Of a stretch of DNA of 64,000 nt, positions 24,872 through 37,045 are shown in pieces. Position 1 is the stretch's first letter. Every line of letters starts with the position of its first letter. The notes under the pieces were generated by a model. The model did no database searches. It saw only the letters and a program-made list of their open reading frames with translations, and was not told the DNA's origin. The stretch is taken from positions 28,543,659 through 28,607,658 of the forward strand of contig CM072811.1 of NCBI GenBank assembly GCA_037013495.1. The letters are read 5' to 3'. This DNA is from Hippophae tibetana. Lineage: Eukaryota > Streptophyta > Magnoliopsida > Rosales > Elaeagnaceae. Made by a program: the position numbers and the translations under genes.

Positions 24872-26590
24872 GGGAAAGCTTGTTCTAGAAATCATAAACA
24901 ATCTTTAACTTTCTATGATGACTTTTTAAGAATTTTATCTTTATAATTTTTATATTAGTCCATTTTTTTCTTTCTATCCTTACTCTTCTTATGTTTTTAT
25001 TTAAATTGATTCTTGTTATATTACAAAAAGAAGTTAGGTATCAAAAAATTTGTAATTATTTAACTTAAATAATTTAATCCTATAGTTATTATATTAGGTA
25101 TTCAAGATCTCATATTTTTTGAAAAAAATCACATTAGTCTTATTATTATTATATGTAATTGAGTACTTTAGTCCTATACTTTTTAAGTTAAGCACTTATA
25201 GCCCCGATATTTATACAAATTAAACAGTATAAATAATCGATTTTAATACTTTTGATGGACCAGATTGTTCATTTAATAAATTATATTGTTAAAATTACTT
25301 ACTTTTTATAATAACATAACTAGTAATGATTAATTTATAAATTATAAGACTAAAATATTAATTTTAAAAAATTATGAGACTTAATATGCATAACCCAATA
25401 ATTATAGAATTAATATACTCATATGATAAAAAATTACATGACCCTACCTGATTATAATGCCTTTTTTACCTTTATCTTTTCAACCTTTACTCTTTCGAGC
25501 TACAATGGAACCTCTATCGGAGGATTTGGATGAAAACGAAGGTGATGGCCTTTTTAATCAAGAGAAAGATGAAAATGATGATGTTAATGAAAAGCTAATT
25601 CTTGCATTTGTATGTTTTGGCATCTTTTAGCGTCGATTGTAGTGATGAAGATATGAATAGTGAAGAAATAGTGTTAGCTATTAATAATCAATTGGATGTG
25701 AAAGATTTGTAGTATATTCTAATTAAAAGTATATTTAGATATATTTTTTAAAGATTTTTTGGATAATCATTGTATCATTTAATTCAGTTAAACATTAAGA
25801 CAAATAAAGAAAATGTAGAGCAAACTAAGACGTTTAAGGGTATTACTTCGTATAACATGTAGTACAATCGTTGACCAATATTGCCCTTTAATTATAACAT
25901 TGATATATGTGGTGGAAAACTAGACTTTATATTCTTTTGCATATTTTTTATTTATTTTTAAATAAAATATTTCATTATTATAAATGTGTAGTCATTTTAA
26001 TAGTGTAATTATTTGATTTATATCTTTAATCACTTAAATTTTTAAGTGAGTTCTATTTGTCTAGTAATTTAAAATTATGATTAATTAAATCAATATTTTT
26101 AAAAATTATGATGGGAATAAAAGAAGAATTATATATTTTTTTAATAAAAAAATTAAAAAAAAACATATCTCCCTCCCTCTCTATTCTTTCTCTTTCTCTT
26201 TCTCTTTCTCTTTCTCTATCTTATCCTTATCTAATCATTATTTTATTGATAAAAATAAAATTAAACATCTTACACTTTCTTTCTCCTTCTAACATCATTA
26301 TAAAGATAAAAGAAAATAGAGGAGAGAGATAATGAGCGAGAGAGAAATAGGAAGAAAGCAGCTATTAGTTAATTTTATTAATAAAATATATAATTTTTAT
26401 TTTAATCTTTAAAAAATCTCAATTTTAAATTTTTTAACTTAATTCATTATAATTTAAAACTATAAGATTAATAAAATTTAATTTAAAACTCTTAGTTTAT
26501 GATAGCATACATGTGATTTGAAAAGTTCTACGAAATTGATACCACTTTTTATATATATATAAAAATGGAGCTAGTGAGCAAATAATATTT
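24872..26590. other. AT-rich spacer with possible gene-fragment and a pyrimidine microsatellite
   Basis: Mostly A/T-rich. From about 25505 a short open stretch begins METPLS-like (ATGGAACCTCTATCG) and encodes an acidic peptide rich in D, E and N to about 25630, then stops; I do not recognise it. A (CTTTCT)n/(TC)n tract is at about 26164-26216, followed by GA-rich DNA at 26318-26345. Confidence 0.5.
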
Positions 26591-27135
26591 AGACATTTAT
26601 CACAAATCCTAAAACTTAAAATCCTAAACCCTAAAACCTAAATTTTAAATCTATAAACCCAAAACCCTAAATCTCAAATCCCAAAACCCAAAACCTTAAA
26701 TCCTAAACTCCAAATCTTTAAACCCTAAAACCCTAAATCTCAAATCTCAAATCCTAAAACCCTAAAGCCTATTTAAAAAAATAATAATTTTAACCCTAAA
26801 TATTAACCCATAAATATAACCCTAAACCTTAAACCATAAATCTCAAATCCCTAAACTCTAAATCCCTAAATCCCAAACCTCAAAACCCTAAACCCTATTT
26901 AGAAAAATAATATATTTTCTTTTTAAGTAATAATTATTTAAAAAAATAATAATTTTAATAATGTATTTTATTTGATGAAAAAATAATAATTAAATGATAT
27001 TATTTAAATTTTACCGAATATATGAATATTAAGATAATTTATACTTTTTTTCATTCCATTCAAGTGTCAAACAAAACACTATAATAATGATTACTTCTTT
27101 GATTCTAATAAACCAAACAACATTATTTTATTTCT
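26590..27135. repeat. Degenerate telomere-like (CCCTAAA) repeat element, copy 1
   Basis: From 26590 to about 26905 the sequence is made of CCCTAAA variants (AACCCTAAA, ATCCTAAA, ATCTCAAAT). It ends in CCCTATTTAGAAAAATAAT. It is followed by a unique tail (TTTTCTTTTTAAGTAATAATTATTT ... CTTTGATTCTAAT ... CCAAACAACATTATTT) that recurs at 36825-37045. The shared tail shows that this is a dispersed element rather than a simple interstitial telomere. Confidence 0.75.
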
Positions 27136-28534
27136 ATTTTATTCCGTTCTTATTCTCATTCCATTCTACAAATCAAACACCACCTTAAGTTAAAATATTT
27201 TTTTATTTATATTACTTTACTTTGGAGTGGTATATTCAATTTATTTTATTTTTACTTTATAGCGATACATTTAAAACTTTTAAAATTAAAAGAGAGTTTG
27301 AAAGGATAAAGGTATTTATTTAAGTTTTTAAAAAATATATAAAAATTTAAGTGAATTTAATTATATTTTTATAAAATTATTTAAAAAAAATTGATGTACT
27401 TAAAAAGTAAATGAACGTTAAGAAATTTTAAAACTTAAAAATTTTATGAATTAAAAGATTTTATGAATTTTATGGTAATTTTAATTTTTACTTATATATG
27501 AACTAAAATAATTTATTTTTTTATATTTATTTTTAAAACTTAAATATTTATGAATTTTGGCATACTTTTAATTTTAACTTATAAATATGAACTAACATGA
27601 TCAGCTTGTTTTTTTCCTTTTATATTTATTTTTAAATCTTAACCGTTCATTTTATGTTCAAAGGCATGTGATGATCTGAAGTTGTTAATAATAATTAAAA
27701 AAGTCATAAGTATCTCTTTTTTAAATAAAATTGTTATTTAGTCATTTAATTTTAAAAATATAGCTATTAATTTTTTTATTTAAAAAAATTATTCATTAAT
27801 CTTTTTATTTATAAAAAATAATCACAAAAAGATTTTTATTGGAAAAAAAATTAAGAGATATTAATAAGAATATTTTCATCATTTACCTCTACACTATCAA
27901 ATAAAAATTAACAAAAATAATTGATAGGATATTACAATTTTTTATCATTACTCTATAATTGAAATATTTCTGATAATTTTTATTTATTTTTAAATAAATT
28001 TAAAATTATTAAATGTCTCGACCCTATTAAGTAATGTAAATAAATGTAACATTTTTAAAGTAACCAATATATGATTCAAACCTAAAAAATAATATTTTAA
28101 TCCTTAGATTAAAAATGCATAATTTAGATTTGATAAATAAAAAAAATAACAATTAAAAGATTTTAAATATTCTAACATTTTTCTTAATTATAGATTCAAA
28201 TATTTTAAAAAACTCCATAAAAGCCCATAAAGATGCACGACTAGTTTTTTTTTTTTTTTGGATGAAAATGAATATAGTGTCTTTAAAAATCATTACAAAA
28301 CAAATCCAGTAGTAATGGACTGTACTCCACTATCGAAATGAACACTCGACACCATAGATTAATAAGGATTCTTTACAATTTTATCAAAATCCAATTTTGT
28401 GTAAAGGGTCATAAAAGATAACATTAAGTGTTGAAACCAAACTTATTTCAAAAGAGAAAGTAATGACTCAACAATCATACAGATGATGATGAACAGAAAA
28501 TAAAATATTCCAAAAACATCTCAAATCAAATTAC
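27136..28534. other. AT-rich spacer 3' of the next gene
   Basis: No coding similarity. Long A/T tracts and short chance ORFs. The segment just below 28535 should contain the 3' UTR of the minus-strand gene. Confidence 0.5.
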
Positions 28535-30879
28535 CTAAAACACACCAAGAGAAGTGGGATAGAGAGAAATGGGCTTGTATGAAAAGCAATTGGGAACATA
28601 TGTAGAAGTTCTTCGTTTGGGAGGATCAGCAGATTCTATAGCAGGTTGGTTTAGATATGCATATTTGCTTTTAGTCCACCTGCATAAGATTTTAATTGCA
28701 AGATTTATGTAAGAGACTACTTAATTAAACAGCATATACCTTTATATCGTGTCTTATAAAGGGTAAAATTGCTTCTTAGTTTCAATAATTTTTAATTTAA
28801 TAATTAAAATAATAAATTAATATAATTATAATAATGTATTTTATTTTTTATTTAATGAAAAAAGATGTTACATTAGTATCATTTAAGTATAAATATATTC
28901 TAAAATGTAAAATTTATAGCGAATTCTTTAGTGTTAAAGATCTTAAAGTTAAAACTTAAGGATGATACGTGCTGATTGTTAGAGGCGAGATTCTCTCATA
29001 TAGATCTACATTGGTGACAATATCGTTTCAAATTTAAATTGTTATAATAATAATTTTATTTAAAATTATACAAATATTTGAAATAATTCTTATTTTTTTG
29101 CTTTTGATCAACCTTTTTATTTCTTTTAACTTTTTTAAAATCTAAACCAATTTAATGTTCAAGAATTGAAATGTGAATGACATATTGGTCAAATTTTTTT
29201 TTTGGGAACAAATTAGTTGGAATTTGCAAAGTTTTATTTATTAAATTGGTTAGATTAATAAATTCATGAATAAATTGACAGTGTAAAAAGGTATAGTAAT
29301 AAATTGATATTTCAACCTAATATTTATTAGTTTATTCCAAGTGAAATAATTATTGTTGACTAACCAGTCCTTTATTCCTACACGAACTTCATCGGTCATC
29401 TCATTTTCCTTGCAGTCACTGCTAATAGGAGAGGCTTTCTTTTCCTTAGTATCTTCATCCACCAAAGACTCTTCAAAGAGTCTGTAATCTTCCTCCTACA
29501 AAGTGGCCAACTTTCAACATGTCAATACAATAATAAAATAAAAATAAGCAGAAGAGTAGCACAATTATCATGACAAAAGTTGATTGAAATTTTTTCCTAA
29601 CAAATAACACAATTTTTAATAATTTTTTTTTATTTCTGTTAACTATTTATATTATTAAAATATCTTTTAATCAATTATTATAACAAAAATTAGTTAATTT
29701 AATCTCAAAATTACAATGGTTATGTAAGCGTAGAATTTCTACACAATTTACATATCAGTGTGAAAATTTCACACAGATTTATAATAGTTCCAAGTGTATA
29801 TGCATTTTTTTGACAATATATGTTAGTTGTATGGAAGTAAATATCAGGAGGAAAATTGGTGAAATGGTAACCGAAATATATTTAAAATAAATTAAATTTA
29901 AATTAAATTATGAATATAATTATAATTCAACCCTATGTTTATCCTAATTTCATCCTTATGGTAAAGTACTTCATTCAAATTTAAGAGGATATGATCAACG
30001 GGGCATGGAAATGGAAATACAATAAATACTAGGTTCTGTTGCATATGTAATAAGGAAAGGTCTTTCAAAGCGCTTTCCAAAAAAATAAAATCTGAACAGG
30101 TGCAGATGTATAGAAGATGAGAGAGACACGTGTTTTTCTAATTTATTCATAAAAAAATTAATTATAATATTTATAAAATTTAAATAAATCTATCCATAAA
30201 ATAAGTCTAGATTATAAATTTTAAATTTTTATTATTTAAAAATTCTCTAAAAATTTAATAATTTAAATATATTTATATTCAAATGATATGTGTATACATT
30301 GTTCAATAAAAAAATATTATTTTTATGCTATTTATCTTAAATTTAAATCTTAAATAAAAATATCATCAAAACAGTTTTGAACCCTTAAAAGCACATTTGA
30401 GCTTCCTAACAAGTACTTTTAACATAAAAACAAATAAACTTAAGACTCCTTAATCGTCCCAAGAGTTTGTTATCAGTGAATAATAATTACTTGACTGAAA
30501 TACTGTAGAATGGATTACTTTGCTGTAGATTTAAATGACTCATCAACAGATCAAACAAACATCATGGTTGTGCTTTGCTAATAAAAGTTAAGCCAAAAAT
30601 AGAAATCTGTATTTCAAAAGTTCTTACCGAGAGATTACGAGCCCTGAGTCTTGCTGCAGACTTGATAGCACCTAGAAGGTGTTCTTCTTCCACAATACGT
30701 TTCTGCTTCCAAAACTTGGCAATTTCTTTCTTGGTAACACTTTCTGGAACACTGCTCTTACTCACCCAGAACCTTGGAAGCGGCGGCAGCGGCGGCGGCG
30801 GCGGCGTCAGTTGTGGTGATAAAACTGCCTGTTTAATCTTTGCACCACCAGTTCTAGTTTCTTCCTTTACTTGTTTCAT
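28535..30879 (-). CDS. Conserved plant protein of unknown function, 175 aa, 3 exons
   Basis: Minus-strand exons: 30879-30628, 29495-29365, 28679-28535, with GT-AG junctions and an uninterrupted frame of 175 codons. The N-terminal third is basic and proline-rich (a run of prolines in TPPPPPLPPLP, encoded by a GGC/GGT-rich antisense block). It is followed by RFWVSKSSVPESVTKKEIAKF, WKQKRIVEEEHLLGAIKSAA and RLRARNLS. Exon 2 is acidic (EEDYRLFEESL). Exons 2-3 join to give VRVGIKDWWTKSKYAYLNQP, which I recall as a conserved motif of a small plant protein family without known function. The helical, charged middle suggests a protein-interaction or nuclear role, but this is inference. No signal peptide or membrane segment is seen. 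Codon 1 is the first ATG in frame. Confidence 0.85.
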
Positions 30880-33800
30880 GTTAGCTAAGAATACCTCTTG
30901 ATTTTATCAGTTTAGCAGTGTACGTGAGGATTAAATACCAAAGGCTGGCTTTAACTTACTCTTCTTCTATAACCTACCACTTCGAGAGCCAGTACCGATC
31001 CAACCTAACTTTCAAGTTTGACTTGTTAGAGGCTTAAACTGTTAATTTTATATGATCAAAGTCTAAACAAAGTAATTATTTTTCAAAGACTAATTGGTGT
31101 TTTTGGCTATAAAAAAGACCAAGACAAGTTGATGTTAGTTGTTAACAGAGGGGTTACATGTAAACAGCCTTAGGGGAGAAATTGACTGGTAGATGGTACT
31201 TGACATTATTTCTGAATAGAGAGCCTTGGCTCTTAAATAAATTCCAGAAGAATTCATACAAAGAATATATCAACAGAATACTCTTATGGTTAAATTACAA
31301 ATAACATACTCCAAGATTTTTTGGGACAACAAAAACATCCCATAAATTAAAAAAAATAACATTTACGTTTCCATTTTTTTCACTATTTCTTTACTTTTCC
31401 ACGGAGTATTTTATAATAAAAATAAAAATAATATAGATATAATTGTCTATATTTTAAACTTAAATGATGCCTTTTGAAGTTTTAGAAATGAAGTATTTAG
31501 AATTTATATTTAGAAAGAACACTGTATAAACAATAAAAAATAATATTAGTTATTTTTCAATTATTAATTGTTTTTAATATGAAAATGATGTCTAATATGT
31601 CTCATTTTAATAAAATATGTTCAAATTATTGATTTTTTTTTAATATTAAATATTAAAAATTTAAAATTTAAAATTCAAGTAAGATACAGTTTTATTTTGT
31701 GCATATAATTTTATAAATATTATAACTATAAATTTATTTATCAAAAATTAAAGTGTAATTATACCTATCCCACCTCACCTTCAAATATATCGGCCTCTGG
31801 CAAGTTTTCGTACTCTTATTTATCACAAATTACTTAGCATTACTTTGATTGGTTAATTACAGAGGTTGATTAAACATTACAATTCAACAAATTAGTGTTT
31901 GTTAAAAACATGTAATAAATACAAGTATTTTTATGATAGACGACCAAGCATTACTTTGATTACTTGCATCTCTGGTATGAAATGCAGGTCAAACAATACA
32001 ACCTTTCCAAGACAAAACTACATAACAAAAATTGAGGATACTAAAACCAAGAAGCAACCAGGCAATATATTAAAGGATAAATTTATGTCATTCAACAAGT
32101 TGGGTTTATTATTTCAGATTCCCTCCTACGAATCTCCGAATGCTTAAACAAAGCCACAACTGAGCTATAAATAAATTATTTGTAGGCTTGTTCTGGAAGA
32201 ATTTATTCATTATACTTAAAATAAAATAAATGATTATTTGATACTTACTGATGAAATATAAGATTAATAATTTTATTTTTATAAAAACACATGTCCAATA
32301 TTTGATAAAAAAAACAAACAATCTAATCCATGAAAAATATACTCGATGAGTAATGGATAATACCTTTCTTCTTTGACTAACCATCACTTAAATTTATTCT
32401 TGAATCATTTTATAAGTCGACCTTATATCGACGATTTTGAAAAACCCAAAACTTTAACCGATCTATTCCAAAGAACCAACCTTCAAACCAACCTATAAGA
32501 TCGGTTTAGAAAGATTGGTTCAACAATTTTGGACCTATAATCATAATCTGATATAAAAGCATAATGTGATTGAAAAAACATACTATATAATTTAACATGA
32601 ATATCTGAATAAAAATACTTGCTGATTAGGTTTAAGTTTTAACCCTCCAACCAAACCAAATGGATAAAATCAATTTTGATATTATTTGAACTAATAAACC
32701 TTAAAATTAAGGTTTGATTTTAAATTCAAACTGTTTGGTTGATTTTTGAAGGAAAAAAAAAATATGCCCGCTCCTAAATCAAAGTATCAAGGCATGAAAA
32801 AGTTCCTTAGTTTGGAGAAAAATGATACTTTAGTCTCCTTATTGTATTGTTAAAAGTTTGACTAAGATATTGAACTTTGGAGTATTTCCTATTTTTGCTT
32901 TTATATTATTTTTATCTTTATTCTCAACTAAAATGTATGATTATTTCAAAGATACCAACTCTACCTTTTTATATGTACCATTATTTCAAAATAACACTAA
33001 TATTCACCATTTTCGATTTTAGAATGTCTTTTAACGTTGTGAGCATGTGCTAAACACTTAATATTATAACACATCATACTAATTAAGCTTGAGTGTTCCA
33101 ATTGTCAAACAAAAACTAGATTTGTTTTGAGATTAATTTCACTTACCTATAGATTCTAAACTAAAAAATATTTAAGGCATATTTGATTTGTTGTATAAGA
33201 CTAGTTTTGTGGTAACACATATTCCTTTGTTCGCTTTCAACTTCAAAAATAAGGAATTGCAATTTCATGAGAACACTATAAGAAGAATAGCTATTCCTTC
33301 ACCAAAAGGAATAAGATTTTATGCATCTTTACTAAAATGTTCAAAAAATATATCAATTATTTTTCATGAGATGAAGGGTATTTTTGCAAAATAAATAAAA
33401 ATATATTATATTAATTTCCTTAACATGCCGAACATGATATTATAAATTTTTATACTTAATACATACGGACAATCCAACAAGAGAATATCAATTATAATTA
33501 TTTTTTTCTAGTTTCTTATTTCAAAAGTTACTATTCCTACTTAATCAATGATTTAAATTATATGAACCGAAAAGGTCATATTTAAGAATAGAAGAATGAT
33601 TAATTCGTTAGTTTGTCATTAACACAAGAGAAAGAGAATAATTGCTCATGAGAGAGAAAATGCGTAATTTTAGAACCTCCCTCTATCGTCTCTCACGTGT
33701 TAATTTGCCATATAACACCACATCAATACCCCCACCAATAATTTCTCAATTAGGTTAGCTAACGACAAACTTTGCGGGTCCGTAAATGAAAATGTTGTCT

Positions 33801-34488
33801 AATTATTAAATAATTTTGGTCCTTCATCGAAGAAGTGACCATTACCAGAATTTCTATAACAATTTGAAACTTTAAGTTTTTTTATGATGATAATATATAA
33901 TTATGAGATTATTTATAGAGTATTTTTAATTTGATAAAGTGGTCAAAAACCACAACCAATAAACTCTTATCCTTGTACCAACCGACTATTACTCTTTCGG
34001 TAATTTGAGTCTTAAATTGTTGTTCATTTTTAATTGCTTAGCTCCAACTACTCTACCTCTACATTTAACAAAACCAAACAAACGACATGTCGTCAATTTT
34101 TCTCATACCTGTTTTCGAGTTTCTCCAACTCTGTTCCCATTTAACTCTAGCTGCAACCAAACCGCCTCACAAACGTTGACGAGAAAGCAGCAGCTATGAA
34201 TTCCTGAAAAGAAGACGGTTTCATCAATGTTTTGCTTCCAAAATTCATTTTAAATAAAAAACCCAAAATCAGCGAAGTGGATTCAGATCATTGTTAGCTT
34301 TCTCCTCAGAATCACCATTATTATTAACCAAAATTAAACGTGAATCTAATAGAATCGAAAGCTTCGATTTAAAATAAAAATGTAACAAACGCAAAACACA
34401 CATATTTCTATATATTTTACAATAATATACAACCATACATATAAGATCACGGAAGAAAATTCGAAATCCTCAAGAATCAAAAAAATTA
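30880..34488. other. AT-rich spacer, promoter side of the 28535-30879 gene
   Basis: No supported gene. A 64-codon plus-strand ORF at 34005-34199 starts with a Leu-rich, Ser/Thr-rich stretch but has no recognisable domain or splice continuation. The last ~150 bp below 34489 should be the 3' UTR of the next minus-strand gene. Confidence 0.5.
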
Positions 34489-34869
34489 TCAAGTCTCGGT
34501 AGTGATATGAAGAGCCTTGTTCTTGAATCTGTATCTAGGAGCTCTAGGAATGACCTGACTAGGACCAAAATGATACTGACCAGGACTGTCAGTTTGAGGA
34601 GGACCATCGTCGTAAACATAACCAACAAGACGACCACAACTATTGCATTTGATCTTCATTCTCTTTCTCTGAAGACCCCAATAATTTAGGGTTTCAAAGA
34701 ATGGTCGAATCTTGTCCTCATTCTCGAACCTTAACTTGGTGGTGTCAACCATGGCGAACGAGAGCGTGCCTTTGTTGCCGGCTTCGAAGTAGAAGCCCGG
34801 TGGATACAAATGGGATGTTGTTAAGTTCAGATTTGTTCCGCATTCTTTGCAACTGTAGATGGAAGCCAT
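34489..34869 (-). CDS. At4g08330-like small zinc-ribbon protein, single exon, 126 aa
   Basis: Intronless ORF with start MASIYSCKECGTNLNL. Two CxxC pairs (C7-x2-C10 and C75-x2-C78, in IKCNSCGRLVGYV) suggest one zinc site made from both ends of the domain, as in zinc ribbons. Conserved blocks LYPPGFYFEAGNKGTLSF, FFETLNYWGLQRKRMKIKC and GPPQTDSPGQYHFGPSQ match the plant family represented by Arabidopsis At4g08330, which is annotated as chloroplastic but uncharacterised. No obvious transit peptide precedes the first Cys here, so plastid targeting is doubtful from sequence alone. The length fits the family and there are no lesions. The upstream DNA carries a CGCG palindrome. Confidence 0.88.
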   Translation of the reverse strand: MASIYSCKECGTNLNLTTSHLYPPGFYFEAGNKGTLSFAMVDTTKLRFENEDKIRPFFETLNYWGLQRKRMKIKCNSCGRLVGYVYDDGPPQTDSPGQYHFGPSQVIPRAPRYRFKNKALHITTET

Positions 34870-34923
34870 TGGAAGAGTTTTGATGTGAATCAGAATGATC
34901 GAAAATGGACCTTAAATATTTCA

Positions 34924-34948
34924 AAACCGCGTTTCTAAAACGCGGTTT
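34924..34948. promoter_or_regulatory. CGCG palindrome upstream of the At4g08330-like gene
   Basis: Perfect 11-bp inverted repeat AAACCGCGTTT / AAACGCGGTTT separated by CTA, starting 55 bp upstream of the minus-strand ATG. Both arms contain a core matching VCGCGB, the known binding consensus of CAMTA calmodulin-binding transcription factors. It is either a paired CAMTA site in the promoter or, if transcribed, a hairpin in the 5' UTR. Confidence 0.6.
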
Positions 34949-36289
34949 CTAAATTTCTTCTCGCCGTTGGCGGCGTTGTCTTTTCTACTTTTCCCGAATA
35001 TTTTCATTTTGTTGGTTTACGTTACATGAGAACAGAGCACTTCTTTATATGATGTGTTATATAATCAATTAATATCAGATAAATAATTCTTGATTAAACT
35101 ATTAACTTTTTTATTTTTAATTTTTAATTAATAATTATATTAATTATGATATTATTATAATTTATAATAAATAAATTTTTACCGAAAATTTATATTATTT
35201 TATATTCATATTATTTATATTATGAAATGTATTAAAATTATTTTAGAAACTAAAAAAAATGATTAACAACATAAAAAATATATATAAATTTTAATAATTT
35301 AATTGATAAAACTTTAGTATAATTATAAAAAAAGGTTTAATTCTTAACCTTTATTTTTGGAGCTCAAAATGAGTATTTAGTGTATGAAGTAAAAAAATAT
35401 TTATCTTAATTAGATATTTACTCGAGCCTTCTCGAGTAATTTGTTATTTTTTCAATTAAATTTATTTTCTATTATTTCAACTTAGTACTTTTTAAATGAA
35501 ATTTCAATATAGTATACTAAAAAGAGTACGATCCTTTAAGTTAGTTATTATTACTGTTTATCCAGGCATTGAATACTTAATTTAAGTAATTAGTTTTTAT
35601 TTTAATAAATTTTAACAAAAATCAATAATAATTGATACGTATGAGCAGACAGCCAACAAATATATATATATTCCTCTATTGTGTGAAGAGTTCGTGTTTG
35701 CTGTAAAAGATTGCGAACTCTATCCAAAAATTAAAGGGACAAGTTTCAAAGAAGTAAAAAATATTAAGCATAAAAGTTTAGTTAAGCTCTGATTTTAACG
35801 AATAAAAACAAATATTTGTTTAATTTCTTATCTATTCTTTATATAATAATACAAAATAATATTGGAGTGGTTCTTTGACTTAAAGGAAGGGATGAAAAAC
35901 CATTATGACTGACCTGCTTAGAATAAGGAAAAAAATTGAAGGACGGAGAAGATCAGATACAGAACATGTCCGGCTATAAGAGTCCCACGGAATTACAGTG
36001 AACAAGATGCTGTGGGGAAGGGTAAAATTATAATTTTTTATTTATTTATTAAAAAAAACATAAAAATCAAACCATACTTATATCTCTTATTTGTTTGGTT
36101 GGAGTTAATAGAAAAAAATCATAATTAATTAGTTTCATTTGTATATTTGATTGTGTTAAAAAAAGAATCAAAAATTAAATCGATTTTTAAAAGAAAATGA
36201 ATTACAATTCTTTCTCTCTCCTTAGAAATTATGATTTTATTCTTATCTCAATTTTTTTCTTTTAATTTTACCTTACTCCAAATATAACC
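34949..36289. other. AT-rich spacer
   Basis: No gene recognised. A short GC-richer patch at 35935-36025 (GGACGGAGAAGATC ... GAACAAGATGCTGTGG) stands out from its AT-rich surroundings but contains no recognisable coding unit. Confidence 0.45.
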
Positions 36290-37045
36290 TTAAATTCAAA
36301 TCTCAAATCTTAAAACCCAAAATCTTAAATCCTAAACCCCAAATTCTTAAATCACTAAATCCTAAATCCCAAAACCCAAAACCCCAAATCCCAAAATCCT
36401 AGACCCAAAACTCTAAACCTCAAATCCCAAAACACTAAATTCTAAACCCTAAAACCCTAAACCCCAAATCCTAAAATCCTAAACCCCAAATCCGAAAACA
36501 CTAAATCCTAAATCCTAAAACCTAAAACCTAAAACCTAAAACCCAAAACCCTAACCCCCAAATCCCTAAACCCTAAACCCTAAACCTCAGACCCTAAATC
36601 TTAAAACCCCAAACCTCAAATCCCAAATCCCTAAACCTTAAACCCTAAACCCTAAATCCAAAATCTCAAATCCTAAAACCCTAAACTCTATTTAGAAAAA
36701 TAATAATTTTAACCTTAAACATTAACACACAAATATAACCCTAAACCCTAAACCCTAAACCCCAAATCTCAAATCTCATACCTCAAAACTTTAAACCCTA
36801 TTTAGAAAAATAATAATTTTAATAATATATTTTCTTTTTAAGTAATAATTATTTAGAAAAATAATGATTTCAATAATATATTTTGTCTGACAAAAAAATA
36901 AAAATTAAATAATATTATTTAAACTCTACTGAATATAAGAGTATTAAGATAATTTACAATTTTTTTCATTCTTTTCTAATGGCAAACCAAACATTGTAAT
37001 ACTAATTCTTTCTTTGATTCTAATGGTCAAACCAAACAACATTAT
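36290..37045. repeat. Degenerate telomere-like (CCCTAAA) repeat element, copy 2
   Basis: About 36295-36800 consists of CCCTAAA variants, longer and better kept than copy 1, including perfect runs such as CCCTAAACCCTAAACCCTAA near 36570. It ends in CCCTATTTAGAAAAATAAT. It is followed by the same ~220-bp tail as at 26905-27135 (TTTCTTTTTAAGTAATAATT, TTGATTCTAATGG, CCAAACAACATTATTT). Confidence 0.78.

Noticed and set aside
26590..26905. True interstitial telomere
   Set aside because: The repeats are very degenerate and end in a tail shared with 36825-37045, so a dispersed element explains them better.
29898..30080. 60-codon minus-strand ORF between exons 1 and 2 of the uncharacterised gene
   Set aside because: Exon 1 joins exon 2 directly in phase 0 and this ORF has no family match.
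30575..30901. 108-codon plus-strand ORF with a glycine run
   Set aside because: It is antisense to exon 1 of the uncharacterised minus-strand gene, which has better splice and family support.
34005..34199. 64-codon ORF resembling a transit peptide
   Set aside because: It has a Leu/Ser/Thr-rich composition only, with no downstream exon, domain or promoter evidence.
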